Assembly: GCF_003597395.2 (NCBI RefSeq) | Contig: NC_133790.1 | Span: forward strand, 20,325,463-20,389,462 | DNA: 64,000 nt | Reading direction: 5' to 3' | Origin: Chelonoidis abingdonii | Taxonomy: Eukaryota > Chordata > Testudines > Testudinidae | In this document: piece after piece, positions 37,301 through 49,300 of the stretch | Position numbering within the stretch: position 1 is the stretch's first letter | Layout: each line of letters starts with the position of its first letter | Notes under the pieces: generated by a model | Told to the model about the DNA's origin: nothing | The model's input: only the letters and a program-made list of their open reading frames with translations | Databases searched by the model: none | Translations under genes and position numbers: made by a program

Positions 37301-40300
37301 GCCTGGCCTATGCTCAGAAGGGGCCCTGGCCTGCTCCACTTGCACTGCTCCCCTAGACTCCGCTGGCTCCCCCCGCCCACCACTTGCTCCTCTTGGCCTG
37401 CCCGCCTACTGCCTCCTCATCCCCACCCCCCTGTCATCTCTGTCCCCTGGCCAGACCCCAGTGCACCTCCAGCTCTGGGCAGTTTCTGTTTCCCACCACA
37501 TGTGGGACACCACCTGTTCCCCCGGAGCTGAGCCGCCTAGGACTGGTGCAGAAGCCTGGACAGTCTCAGCCAGGGTTGGGGGGTGGGTGGGGGAAGGGGG
37601 CAGTGTGGGGAGCTTGCTGGGCCCCTCCAGGGGAAGTGCGTCTTGAGGGAGCCCATCTGGGGCAGGCCCTGGCCTGGCTGATCACACCACTCCCAAAGGA
37701 CCAGAGCAATTCCCTGCTCTGGGAGCAGCTCTGGCTGCACTGTCAGCTCAGCCTGGCAGACAAAGTTGCCTCCCAGCAAGGCCAGTGAGTGTGGCTGGGA
37801 GGCAGGGGGTGGGGAGTGGGTTTCTTGTGTGTGGGGGTGGGGGGTGCAGGGCTGTGAGGGGACAGGGGAGATGTGTATGTTGGGGGACTGGGAAGTGGGA
37901 GTTCTGTGGGAGGGGTGCTGGGCAGTTGTGATGTGGTTGTGGGCTGCTATGCAGGTGTGGTGTTGTGCAGGGTGCTATGCATTTGCGTGGAGGTGGTTGG
38001 GGGGGCACTGGGCATAGTGGGTCTGGGGGGGCTCTGGCCATAGGGAGTCAGGAGGATATTGGGTTGGGGGCTGTGTGGCACAGCATGGGCCCACCCCCGA
38101 GGGGAAGGCACGTGCTGGCAGCAAAGGGCGGGCGGGCCACTGTGTATCTAGCAATGGTGGTTTGCAAATAGTGCCCTCGCGCTGGGCAGAGCGGGACTCC
38201 CCCTGCCATGCCATGCCCCATTGCTCCTGGCTGGCCCCTCACTCTGGGGACTGGCCTCCACATGCCATGCTCCACTGCCTTCATGGGGCCCACAAAAGGT
38301 TAATCCAGCCCTGCTGGGTGGCATCCACTGGCTCCCTTGATGCCTTTGAGTAGCAGGGGGTGCTGTCTGGGGTTCTCTGCTCAGTGTCCCCATCAGGTTC
38401 CCTTCATTTGACCCTTTGACTGCACCTCTGTCCCTGTTATTTCATTAGTTGTCCCCTGGAATCACTTGGCTTCTTTGTCCTGTGGATCCTTCCCTTAGGC
38501 TTGGGGGAGGTCCTTTAGCTTCTGCCCGCCCCCTTCCTGGATCCCAAAAAGGGGGAGTGTGGGGATGGCCCATGAAATTAATGGTCTAAAAAGCAAAAAC
38601 TACCATGATTAGGTGATCATGGCAAACTTCAAGCTGTTGGAGCAGAGACTGTTGCCTGCCCCCACTCTAAACTGTGGTTCTAGTCTGGAAAGTGACTATG
38701 GGGGAAGGAAACCTGCCTCAAATAAAATATGCTCAGTCTACAAACTCAGGCAGGGCTTTGGAGTTAGTTTGTTTTGTTTTCCTAAACCCTGGAGTGGGAG
38801 GAGTGTCAGGGTTCCTTCCCCACTCTGAACTCTAGGGTACAAATGTGGGGACCTGCATCAAAGACCATCTTTACAGGGTAAAGAGGGATTTTATGCTACC
38901 CTTAGCTGTATGTCTATGATGGAGGAAAGAGAGAACTGAGCAGTAATAGGAGGTCTGCAAGCCAAGTTAGTTACATGGGTGCTCCCCCTTCCTTTCAACA
39001 AGCTTACACAGATGTAATTGACTGGAACTTGGTAAACAATTCTGATAAGCACTCTAAGGAATGTGTGAACTCCCTGCTAGTTGTGTTTGAGCTACAGGGG
39101 AGCTGCAGTCAAAACCTAGGGACTTATTTTTGTCACTAAAATCAGCAGCTGTGACTGTCTGAACATATTCAGACAGTAGGTATGGAGAGCTGAGAAAGGC
39201 CACTCTCTAAAGCCACTCTTCAGTGAAGAACTTCCATGGGAGTATATTCTGGAGCTACTAAATAGAGTGGAGTTGAGGGGGTCTGTAAAGAAAGCCTGAA
39301 AGGTGGGTTTTCTCTTCTCTCCTTTTTGCCTTTCCTAGAAAACTCATTAGCCTTCTTAACACTGTGAAAATTTCCCACTACTGACCATGGAGGGATTGGC
39401 GGGTGACCGGGTGCTGCAGGATTTAACAACCACTTCTGACATGATGCTGAACGTGTTTAGTCCTCAGTTCAACTGCAAGAACAGCCATGTTGCTTTCCAG
39501 TTCAAGTGTGCATGTTGCCAACATCCCTTTTCAGCAGTGAGGGATCTTTTGCAGAGTAGATGTAAGGCTGGTGGTGACTGGAGAGCTAGTGGAGCATGAC
39601 ATCACAAGAGTGAAAGCTGAGTAATTGAGAAAGGAAGGGGTTTCCATCAAACTGCTTTAAACTTGGCTATTGGTTGAGGTCTATCTCCTGTTAATACCTA
39701 TCTAATGTCAGTGACTAACACTGGATAAATGACTCTTTTGTTAAAAACTTAATGCCCTGGGCCCTTCGGTTCAAGTTCATAACAAACATCCTCTTGAGTC
39801 TTCCAGGAGGTCATCTGGCCTTGATGTTCATGATGCTTTATGAATTTAAAAAACAAAAAAAACCAGGAGCCAATGTTGCAAACAATGAAGGGAGGGAAAG
39901 AGCTTTTGTGGGTTGTCATCTCACCATGAAGAACAAAAAGGGCACGGCTCTTCATAAAAACCTCCTTTGCGGGCTTACCTTTCAAATGCCTTAAAACTTT
40001 CAAAGAGGAGCAAGGATTTTAGACTTTTCACCATGCCTTGTGTTTTCTCTCCTCTCCCTCATCCTTCATTTATTAATACTCACTTAATTGCTCCATTCAT
40101 CCCCAATGGATATTCCTTCTACAAAAACAACAACTCCTCTCTCGATTCAGCTGTGTTAACCAGAATGTTGGCACTGCTAAGGAGAGCTCTCCATTATTCC
40201 CTGATTAAGTGAAAACACTTGCCCAGCCTGCTGCTGTGACTCTGGTCTTTCTTAGCTTTCTCAACCCCTATACCTCAAACACTTAGGCACATAACTGCCA

Positions 40301-43300
40301 GTTCTGAGGCAACTAAGGTCAAAGTTTAGACACCAAAGAGATCATCAAAACCCCTGCTCAGCTACTACCTCACTCTAGAGGTGTTTCAAATCCCTCAGTG
40401 CCTAAATTGTTACTGTAAAAGTTTCCGAAGTCCTTAAGTTTCTGCCTCAGGCATTCAGGCACCTGCACGTATACCCAATCTCATGCCTAAGCCCCAGTGG
40501 GATCCTCATGCCAGGTGAAAGCTGGTGTTTCCCTGCCTATTGGGGCTGATCCTGTGGGCATTCTCAGAGCACACCTAACTATACACAAAACGCTCACTCT
40601 AGATCAAGTCCCTTCCTAGCTGGAGCCAGGAGCCGGAAGCTCTGCTCTGAGTCTAAAGTAATCCAAGTATTCCCAGCTACATCCTCTAAAGTTCTGGAGG
40701 TTCCCTTCAATACCATTACTATGGGGCACAAGATGCTTTCTGTGAGGGTGGGGGGATGCACTGCTAGTCTTAAGCAACAAAATAGCATGTGGGGGAGAGG
40801 GGTGGCATAAACACGCCAGTGGGGGATTTATGAGTCTCATTTAGTTGCTCATGTTTGACAATCTGCCTCCCAGGCAGTATCTATGTTGTCATGCTGATGC
40901 TGGAGCTGCCCCAGCTGGTTCTGGAAAGGCTCAGCCAATTCTTTACCACAGAAGTCTGCTGTCCTGAAGTCAAAGCTGTGCCTGCTAAGTGTCTTTAGTA
41001 CAAAAGGCAATAGTTCATCAAGAGAAGTGTGAACTAGGGACATGTAATAGGGTGCCCTTCTCTGCAGACAGGACTCCTGGGGTTTTACTGTGCCTATGAA
41101 ATACCCATTTTGGCTGAGTTCAGGCAGCCCCATCTGGGATCTTGCTGAGCTATGACACATACAGAAGAATCTGTCAAAGTTATGTGGCCTTAATGTGTCT
41201 ATGCTGATCTTGCAGCAGCTGCTGTGTGCGGTGTCTCGGACCCCGTGCTGGTTCCTGCCCTACATTCCGCAGAGATTTTACACCTCTCTGGCTCCTGCTG
41301 CAGCCCTATTGGTGAGGTGAACGTGAGCGGACACAGCAGGGATGCTCCCCTGCCATCCATCTTATGACATAAAATGTAGTTTAAGCCTGGCTGGAATAAA
41401 CCAGAAAAGAGAAACAGTCTGTAATTACTAACATACAAGCTACTCCCCTCATCCCACTTGCTGCTAATAAGGTGTAATGTCAGATTTAGGCTTTATATGC
41501 TGGGGTGACCTTGAGACTGCAGTCATGGGCATGTTAAAAATGCTATTGCAACACACTGCAGCTCTCGCTTTAGGTCCCTCTTCCAGTAACAGCAGGAAGG
41601 AGAAATGCAGTTTCTTGAGCAGACACTCTGCAGTTACTCTTTCCTTTCCCAGTGCTCCTTGATATAACCCAGTGCAGCCTGGCAGCAGTTAATCCACCAG
41701 TTTTCATCTAACTGCTTCAATGAAAGGTTAAGTGAATCCCCTTTAGGCCTATGGCAAACTCGAGTGTTTCACAGCACAGGTGCTCTCAGGGCCATCCTTA
41801 GGATTTATGGGGCCCTACGCAGTGTTATTAAACTGGTGCCCCTATGCCGGATGGCAGCCCAAGCTCACAGGCCGGTGAGGGAGGGGGAGGAGGGACGAGA
41901 CTGTACTAAACGTCTGTCTCAGATCTGGACTTTAGCGTACAAAATCTGAGTGTTTACTGTGAACCTTCCCCAAGCTTATACCCAGCTTGGATCTATCTCG
42001 CTGCCACCAACTAGGACTATTGGGGTTCCTAGTTACCCCGAGTCACCCCAACCTTTCCCTGGGGGACCAAGAAACCAAATCCTTGGGTCTCCTATCTCCA
42101 CGGGAAAACAAGCTCTTCCCCTTGCCCTCTCTCTATCCTCGTTATCCTGCTCCCGTTCCCCTCCCCTTTTCCCTGGATGAGCCTGGGCGATTGCAGTACT
42201 TAACTCCTTGAAGGCAAAACAAAAGAGGGAAATCACCTCCCATGAGGCATGCATTCACATCTAGTAAGCTAATAAAAGAGATTTTCCAACCCCGCTTCCT
42301 GTAGCCTCACCCAGAGAACCCCAAAACCTCAGCCAGGTTTTAAAAAAGAACTTTATATAAAAAGAAGAAAATACAAAACAATAATGCATAAGAAACCCTA
42401 TACAGGCTCTTCGCTTAATAAGAAATATGAATAAACAGTCTGATTTAAAAGATAGCCGATTAAACAGTCCAGCAAATCAACACACCTGTAAACAAACAAA
42501 AGTTCATCACAGCGAATAACTTTGTTCCTTTTGGTCACCACCGTATGTTAGGAGAAATTGAAAGAAGGGTATAGAAGAAAAGCTTGTTTTCTCACAGCCG
42601 AGGAAACAAAAAGACCAAAAAAACCAAAAACCTGCAGAGTTTCCACCCTTCCTTTTGAATCCTTTCCTGATTGGTCTCTGGTCAGGTGTTTGGGTATCCT
42701 ATGTAACCCTTTAAGTAAAAAAATTAACCCTTCCACTACTATTATTTAACAGAGACAGCAAAGGATAATGAGATGCAGGCCTGCCTCACTGTGGCGGAGT
42801 CAGTTCCCGCACAGAGACCATACCTCTCCCTCATGAGCAAGAATGGAACATCGAAGAAGGTCCTAATGAAAAGCACTAAAATTGGGAATAAAAATCTCAG
42901 TCAGCAGGCTTTTTGATATGCCCTGAAGTTTGCAGAGATTAAGGTAGTCCGCAGACACCCGCCGAATACGGCCGGGTAGCAATCGATAGTTAATCGGATC
43001 GATATATCGTGTCTGCATCTAGACGCGATATATCGACTCCCGAATCGCGCCCCGTTGACTCCGGAAAGTCACCGAGCAAGCAGCGGTAGGGGAGTCGATG
43101 GGGGAGCCGCGGACGTCGCTCCCGCGCAGGAGATGGGAGGTAAGTCGGAATAAGATACTTCGTAGCTGAAGCTGCATATCTTACAGCAACACCCCGCCCT
43201 AGATAGACCAGGCCTTATTTGCAAAAACTCGTAGTAGAAGTGGTGAGTCGCTGTCCTGCTGATATAACATTACATATAATGGAATACATGATGCAGTCTT

Positions 43301-46300
43301 CTCTAATTTACATTTTCTAGATCAGTATTTCTAAGATGAATTTATATTTTAATGTACTCTTAAACCTTAAGCCAACATTCAGATTCACATATTTAACTCA
43401 TTGAAACAAAGACATTATTTTAAATTAATCAGAGAGGTTAGTATGTTCATAACAATGTTCATTGCTTTTAGAAAAAGGGAACATAATTTACTTTGTCTGA
43501 TCTCCAACACGTAGACATGTTTATGAAATTTCACCAACTTTAAAAAAATAGTCCAAGATTTAGGTATAACAAGATTTTATGTCTTTCTTTAAGGTACTGT
43601 TTTGCTGGAGGGTTCTCTTAAAACTAGTTCATCAGATAGTCAGATAAAGAAAGGGAAACTCTTGGTCCAGGTACTGGAAGGGAAGGACTGTTGTCCCTTT
43701 GAGGGCTCTCGTCAGTCAGGATGGGGGACAGATGGTGAAGGGATGGACAGAAAGGCCAGGAAGACTTGGAAGCATTTTTTTTTAACTATAGTAATTAAAA
43801 TGGTTTTAAGATAAGGGAGGTCTTCTGAAGGATTATTTAAAAACTATATATCTGAAAAATCCAAATATTTAAGCTAAAGATGATTGTGCATCTAAGTCTA
43901 TGCAAGCATTTTAGAGATGTGATTTTATAATCTTCACCAGCTCACTAATGAAATATTTTTAAAGCAAATTTTAAACTAAGGTCCTGTAGACTGACATGTT
44001 CTGTGTAAATATTACATTAGTGGACAACTGTTTTTGTCAGTAAAGTCAGAAACTGACAGTATAAAAATTTATTTGGGCATAAGCTTTCGTGGGCATCTGA
44101 TGAAGTGGGTTATAGCTCACGAAAGCTTATGCCCAAATAATTTGTTAGTCTCTAAGGTGCCACAAGGACTCCTCCATGTTTTTGCTGATACAGACTAACA
44201 GGACTACCACTCTGAAACCTGTCAGTATATACCTGGGGTTGGCAAATGCCTATTAAATGGCTTCATTACCCCTTGAATGGCTCTTTAACAGTTTCAATGT
44301 TGTGCGAATAGGTCTGGCAGGCTGGAGGCTTTTTCACTTTTAACTACTAGATTCCCTCTCAAGGAAGACTCACCAGGCTGCAGCAGCCATCTGTGGGAGC
44401 CTGCAGGAAGGGTCAGAACAGGGATAGGAAAACAAGGTGCGTGGACGCTAAGACCCAGTGGTGCCCCAAATTTTCAGGTGCCCTACGCAGCTGCCTATGT
44501 TGCCTATGCCTAAGGACAGCCCTGGGTGCTCTCTCCAAGAAGTCTCATGCTTGCTTCCATTCATTCAGTGGGGAAGCCTGAGTTTGCAATAAAGCCTACT
44601 AATAATGAAGAGTTCTGCTACATAGTCACTCCTCTCTCTATGCCTTGCTCTTGCTTGACGTTCACCTTTCTAAAGACTTTGGTAGGGGGAGATGAATGAG
44701 AATATTCAAGGTACCGTGGGGAAGGAGGCGTTGTCAAATTAAAAGAATATTTAACTTATTAAACAAACACAGGTTTGGGCTCCTTTCCTTTTCTGTACTG
44801 ACCACCATGAGCCAGATATGGGACAGCAGGTGAAAGGCGTGCTAAAATCTTCAGTCCAGATCTGCACTCTTGCTTCAAGCCCTACTCTCAAATCCTGACA
44901 AAATTGCTGAGCATGGGAGGTGCCATGAGGGCACAAAGTTCAGCCCAAGGTCTGAATTTGGACTACTGGAAACAGGTGGATGCTCTGCTTCCCTGGAACA
45001 GCCACCATTATGTGATACCTTAAATAAGGCCTCTGAGCATAGATGTAGTTTGACTTCTATATTTGGGGGTTGGGGAGGGCAGCTCCAGCAGGCCAATGGG
45101 GCCATCGAGGGCGAGGGGATTCCATGCTTGCCCAAGGCTTGCAGTTTGGAGGGGCAACACTCTGCCCCAAAACTACACCCATACCTCAGAGCTCTTTCAT
45201 AATGTGGCAATTACATGTTGGCTCATTGCAACAGATCCTCCTTAATATGTAAGGACCAAACCCTGGCTAAAAAACACAATATACAGGTTAAGCTGTATTT
45301 AAAAATAAAAATAAAAGCCAGTCTGCTATTAAGTGTTGGTGCTGTATGCATAAATCCCACCCATCGAACTAAAAACAGACCCATTTAATCTGTGTGATAA
45401 CAGCAAAACCACTAATTGCAAAGCAGAGTTCAGTAACCATCTGAAGCCTCATTCTGAAGCCTAAGGATGGTCGACATTTCAGAAGTGCTGCTTTGGAAGC
45501 GAATTTCCATAAGTCTGGAGGTTGGCTGGAACAAGTCCTCTGAAGCCTTCTTACTTCTCTAACATTGTGAGATTCAGGGAAACAGATGCAAAGGATGAGG
45601 ACTGGACAGAACAGAAATCGCCACCCAAAAGCTTGTGTGATCTGAGTGAAGTCTGGGCCTGGAATCCTCCAGGCATTTCTAGAGCACAGCAGTGAGCAGA
45701 GAGAGAAACATGGAAAAATCTTGGTATCCTTTTTGGAAGGTTGCCAAATGATGCTGTGTTCCAAATAGAACCACTTTCACTGTGTAAAGATGGCAAGCCT
45801 CATTCGTGACTATCCAAGTATCAGAAAACTAAACCAATTCCCAGAAGGTTCTGCGTTATCTGGGGATCAGTTGCCAGAATGTTAGTACAAAAGGCTTGAG
45901 AGTTGCATCATTTAGCTCTCTGAGGTTCACTTGTGCAAGTTGGTTACAGGAGCTTGAAAACAAAGGGCCCAATCTTGCAAACACACAAGTCATCCACCGA
46001 AGTGAGTCTAACCAGGTAGGCAAGCACTACTTGTGCATGGAAAAGTTCTCAGGATTGGGCCCTGATGTGAAGAGCATTCAGACATCAGGTAAACTATCGG
46101 TAAATATTTTTCCTTTCTGGCTGTAAAGCTCATCCCTTGTATCTATCTTGTATTGGAGCTCTGAAGAATTGTCATGAGAAAGCAAACCCATGCCTACGTC
46201 TATTACCTACCTCAGACCTGACAGCACGCCTTTCTCTCCCCTCCCTGTCCTGATGCAAGTTATTCCTGCAATAAACTAATGGTGGCAGTTCCATTTGATA

Positions 46301-49300
46301 ATCAAAAGCAACAGATGTCTGAATACAGACTATAATGCATATAACTGAACTCCAACAGTGGCTTTTGGGTTTGCTAAAAGTGTCACAGCACTCAGTTACA
46401 AAATATTGCATTTTTATGTTTCAAAAGCATGATTGAAATCCTGCCTCACTCTAATAGGGCCGGAAAAGCTAACTGCCTCTGAACTGAACTGTGCTCCAGT
46501 TAGGCCTATGTAACTTTCACTTTCCACTGTTACCCTTGTCCTGCTTCCCTCTTAGGGTTACACCCATTTGTTATTTCTCATCTTAAAATTAGACTGCAAG
46601 CCTTGTGGGGCTCTCACTCTGCGTATGTCAAGTGCCTCACACATGGATCCTTATAGGGGTCTTGGAACACTCCAGCAGCAGATATCTGATATTAAAACAA
46701 GGTCTATGAAGCAGACCTGAGCTGACAAGATTACTAGCATAAATTGAGCCTTACAAACCTATTAACAAATGTCAGAACACTGAACATGCAGACAATGAAC
46801 AGGAGAGAGACAGGAATGCTGAGCTGATGAACAGGGAAGATAGCATCAGGATAAATCTTATTGCAAAATCTATATCTGTTATGGAGTTCTGTTGCCCACT
46901 TGCTCTCTTAGGAAAATAAACAGGACTTTTCCTTATGTCAAAGTTGGGATGTCCTGGTCAAATATTCCCATGGACTCTGCTGATCCTCCCTAATTGGTGA
47001 AGAATGTAACTTTATTTGGGTGCTAAATTTAAACTTTGCTGGATTGCTTCCCTCTAGTCACTGAATCTTCCTCTCATGCCACCACCTCCTTAATCTCCTC
47101 CTAAATATTTTTAGGGCATCACCTTAGTGAAGAGTTTGGCAAGGTGAATGTGCTGAAGAAAGTACCAGCGTTAAAGGATGGAGCCTTCACTTTAGCAGAG
47201 AGGTGAGGATTAAACAAATGCAACCCTCTGATGCATTGTCTAACATCACAACATTTAACATCTATCTGCTATGTGCCCTACTCAGAGTTCCACCTAATTA
47301 CCTGCTTATCTCTTCTCTCTTCATGGCTTGGCTTACCTGTCTTTTATATGTTGTTGTTTTTGTGTCTTTTCTGCATTCATGTCCTTTCTCTTCTCTCCCT
47401 ATTTATCAGCCCCACTTATCTATGCCTCTCCAGTCCTATATTTCCCTGTTCCTTGTGTCCCTTATGCCTTGCTACAATTGTGCATCCATCTTTGAAGACA
47501 TGGAGATGAGGATAAACATTGGCCCAGTCTAGCCACTTGCATCAGGTGATGTTGCAGTTAAGCTGCCTGTAGGCTCAGTACTTGCAAAGTTCCATGGATC
47601 TGGTGAGTCACTGACTGTATGTGCAGAAGGGGCTGGCTTGAGGATGTCTACAGGTCTGGTAATGTAAAGCTTTCCCATCATGGGTATATGGTCCAGTAAA
47701 AATGGTTTAAATTGTTCTAGTGGTTCAAGCTGCAACTGGAAATACAAGCGATAGTGGGATTGGATGGCTGATCTCCCTTCTTCTCCCCCTCTTCCCCCTG
47801 CAGCCGCTGCCCCACAAGTTGGATAAAGTATCACAGGGCAGTTTAAAAAAAAAAAGGTGTGTGGAGGAAGGAGAAGGGGAAATCCATTTCTCACTTTTCT
47901 GGAGGAAGGTGGGAGAAGCAAAAGTGAGAGTGGATTTTTTTTTCCACTTTCTCTCTCCTTCCCCCCACTGGGAAGTAGCTGGAATTGGAATGCAGAAACT
48001 CCAAATACTTTTTCACAACTAAAACATTCATTTCACCCAAAAAACTCAAAACAAATTCATCTTGAAAAGCAACACTTAAAAAAAAAACCTAAAAATGTTC
48101 ACTTTCTCACCATTTCTTTTGTGAAAAATATCCAAGACTTCAAGCAGTGCTAGGAAGTAGATCTTGCTATGGTATATACATTTCTAGTGGAGGAGAGTGG
48201 GGCAGGGAGAGAAGTCTGAGTGGTAACTCTCATGGTACAGAACATGATTGGTAATTAGGGACTCAGGGGAGATTCTTGGGTCTGTCAGTATTAACTCACT
48301 GACCTAGCTATTGGTAGTAAGAGTATTCTGAGATGTGTGGGGAAGGGGGGAGACAATAACTTCCATCTCCTCTTAATTCACCTGCCCATTGTTTCCTGTT
48401 ACTATCTGGGCAGCATTGCGATCCTTCTCTATCTGAGCCGAAAATTCAACACTCCTGATCACTGGTACCCTTCAGACCTGCAGAAACGGGCCCGGGTTGA
48501 CGAGTACTTGTCCTGGCAGCACACTACCATTCGGGAGAAAGGGTGCAAAGTTTTCATAACCAAGGTAAAGATATTACATGATATGAGAACTGACTGCGAG
48601 CACCTGCTAGTGCGTAGTGCTGTGGCACATAGAATGCATTCAACCTCCCCTCTCCATAGCATCCCTATTTCCTATAAAGTATTTGTGGGGCAAGGGATTG
48701 GGTGGGAAGGGGCATACTCAGAATTACCTTAATGCAGAGTGTCACTATCTTGCTGGGCTGGTACCTTGCCAGGGTGGTGTAGATTTCTATTACATCCCAA
48801 AAATGACATTAAAAGAGCACTGAGGTTGCAAAGTCCAGCACTCAAAAGTTAGAAAATGCAAGACATGCTGTTTGCTTGGAGTTTCTTGTATGGATGACTG
48901 GGACTGTTTCTGGATGTTGTGCCCCACTAAGCAAAGACCCAGGCCAGCTGAGATTTGGAAATTAAACTGGAAATTGAGTTGCATTGGCGTCTCTGGTGCG
49001 CCAGCACTCTGCCTGATGGATTGTAATGGCCCCACTTACTCCTGCTGAAAGATTCCTTTATATTCTAGTCCCAATTCTTCCCAAGACTGAATCTGCAGGA
49101 ACATTGTCTCCGCTGTACTCAGTCCAGAGTAGTAAGTAAATGTAACTGATACGGCATGGCAAGGGTGAGATGGTGTCACACACTGACCACTTTCCTTCTG
49201 CTTTCTGACTGACTAGACATAACTGAAATTTGTCTCAGCAGAGACAAGCCCTCTCTTTTTGAAACAAGGGGCTGCAATCGCAGTTGGTGTGAAATGTTTT

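Larger units (their letters stand above)
41787..44524. mobile_element. 2.7-kb hAT element with perfect 8-bp duplication and nested insertions
   Basis: Left end CAGGGCCATCCTTAGG, right end CCTAAGGACAGCCCTG (inverted, 14 of 16 match). The flanks are GGTGCTCT (41779-41786) and GGTGCTCT (44525-44532), a perfect hAT-type 8-bp duplication. Inside are an LTR (about 41951-42751), a Harbinger MITE (42942-43214) and a Penelope-like fragment (44064-44213). No transposase frame is present, so it is a non-autonomous or gutted element that served as a landing site. Confidence 0.8.

Noticed and set aside
37296..38393. Many overlapping ORFs of 80-134 codons
   Set aside because: GC-rich low-complexity DNA within a dead LINE fragment; frames on both strands are equally open.
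35536..42751. The two - strand LTRs as a single provirus
   Set aside because: The LTRs are too divergent, the second lies inside a hAT element with its own duplication, and the DNA between them shows no gag, pol or env remnants.
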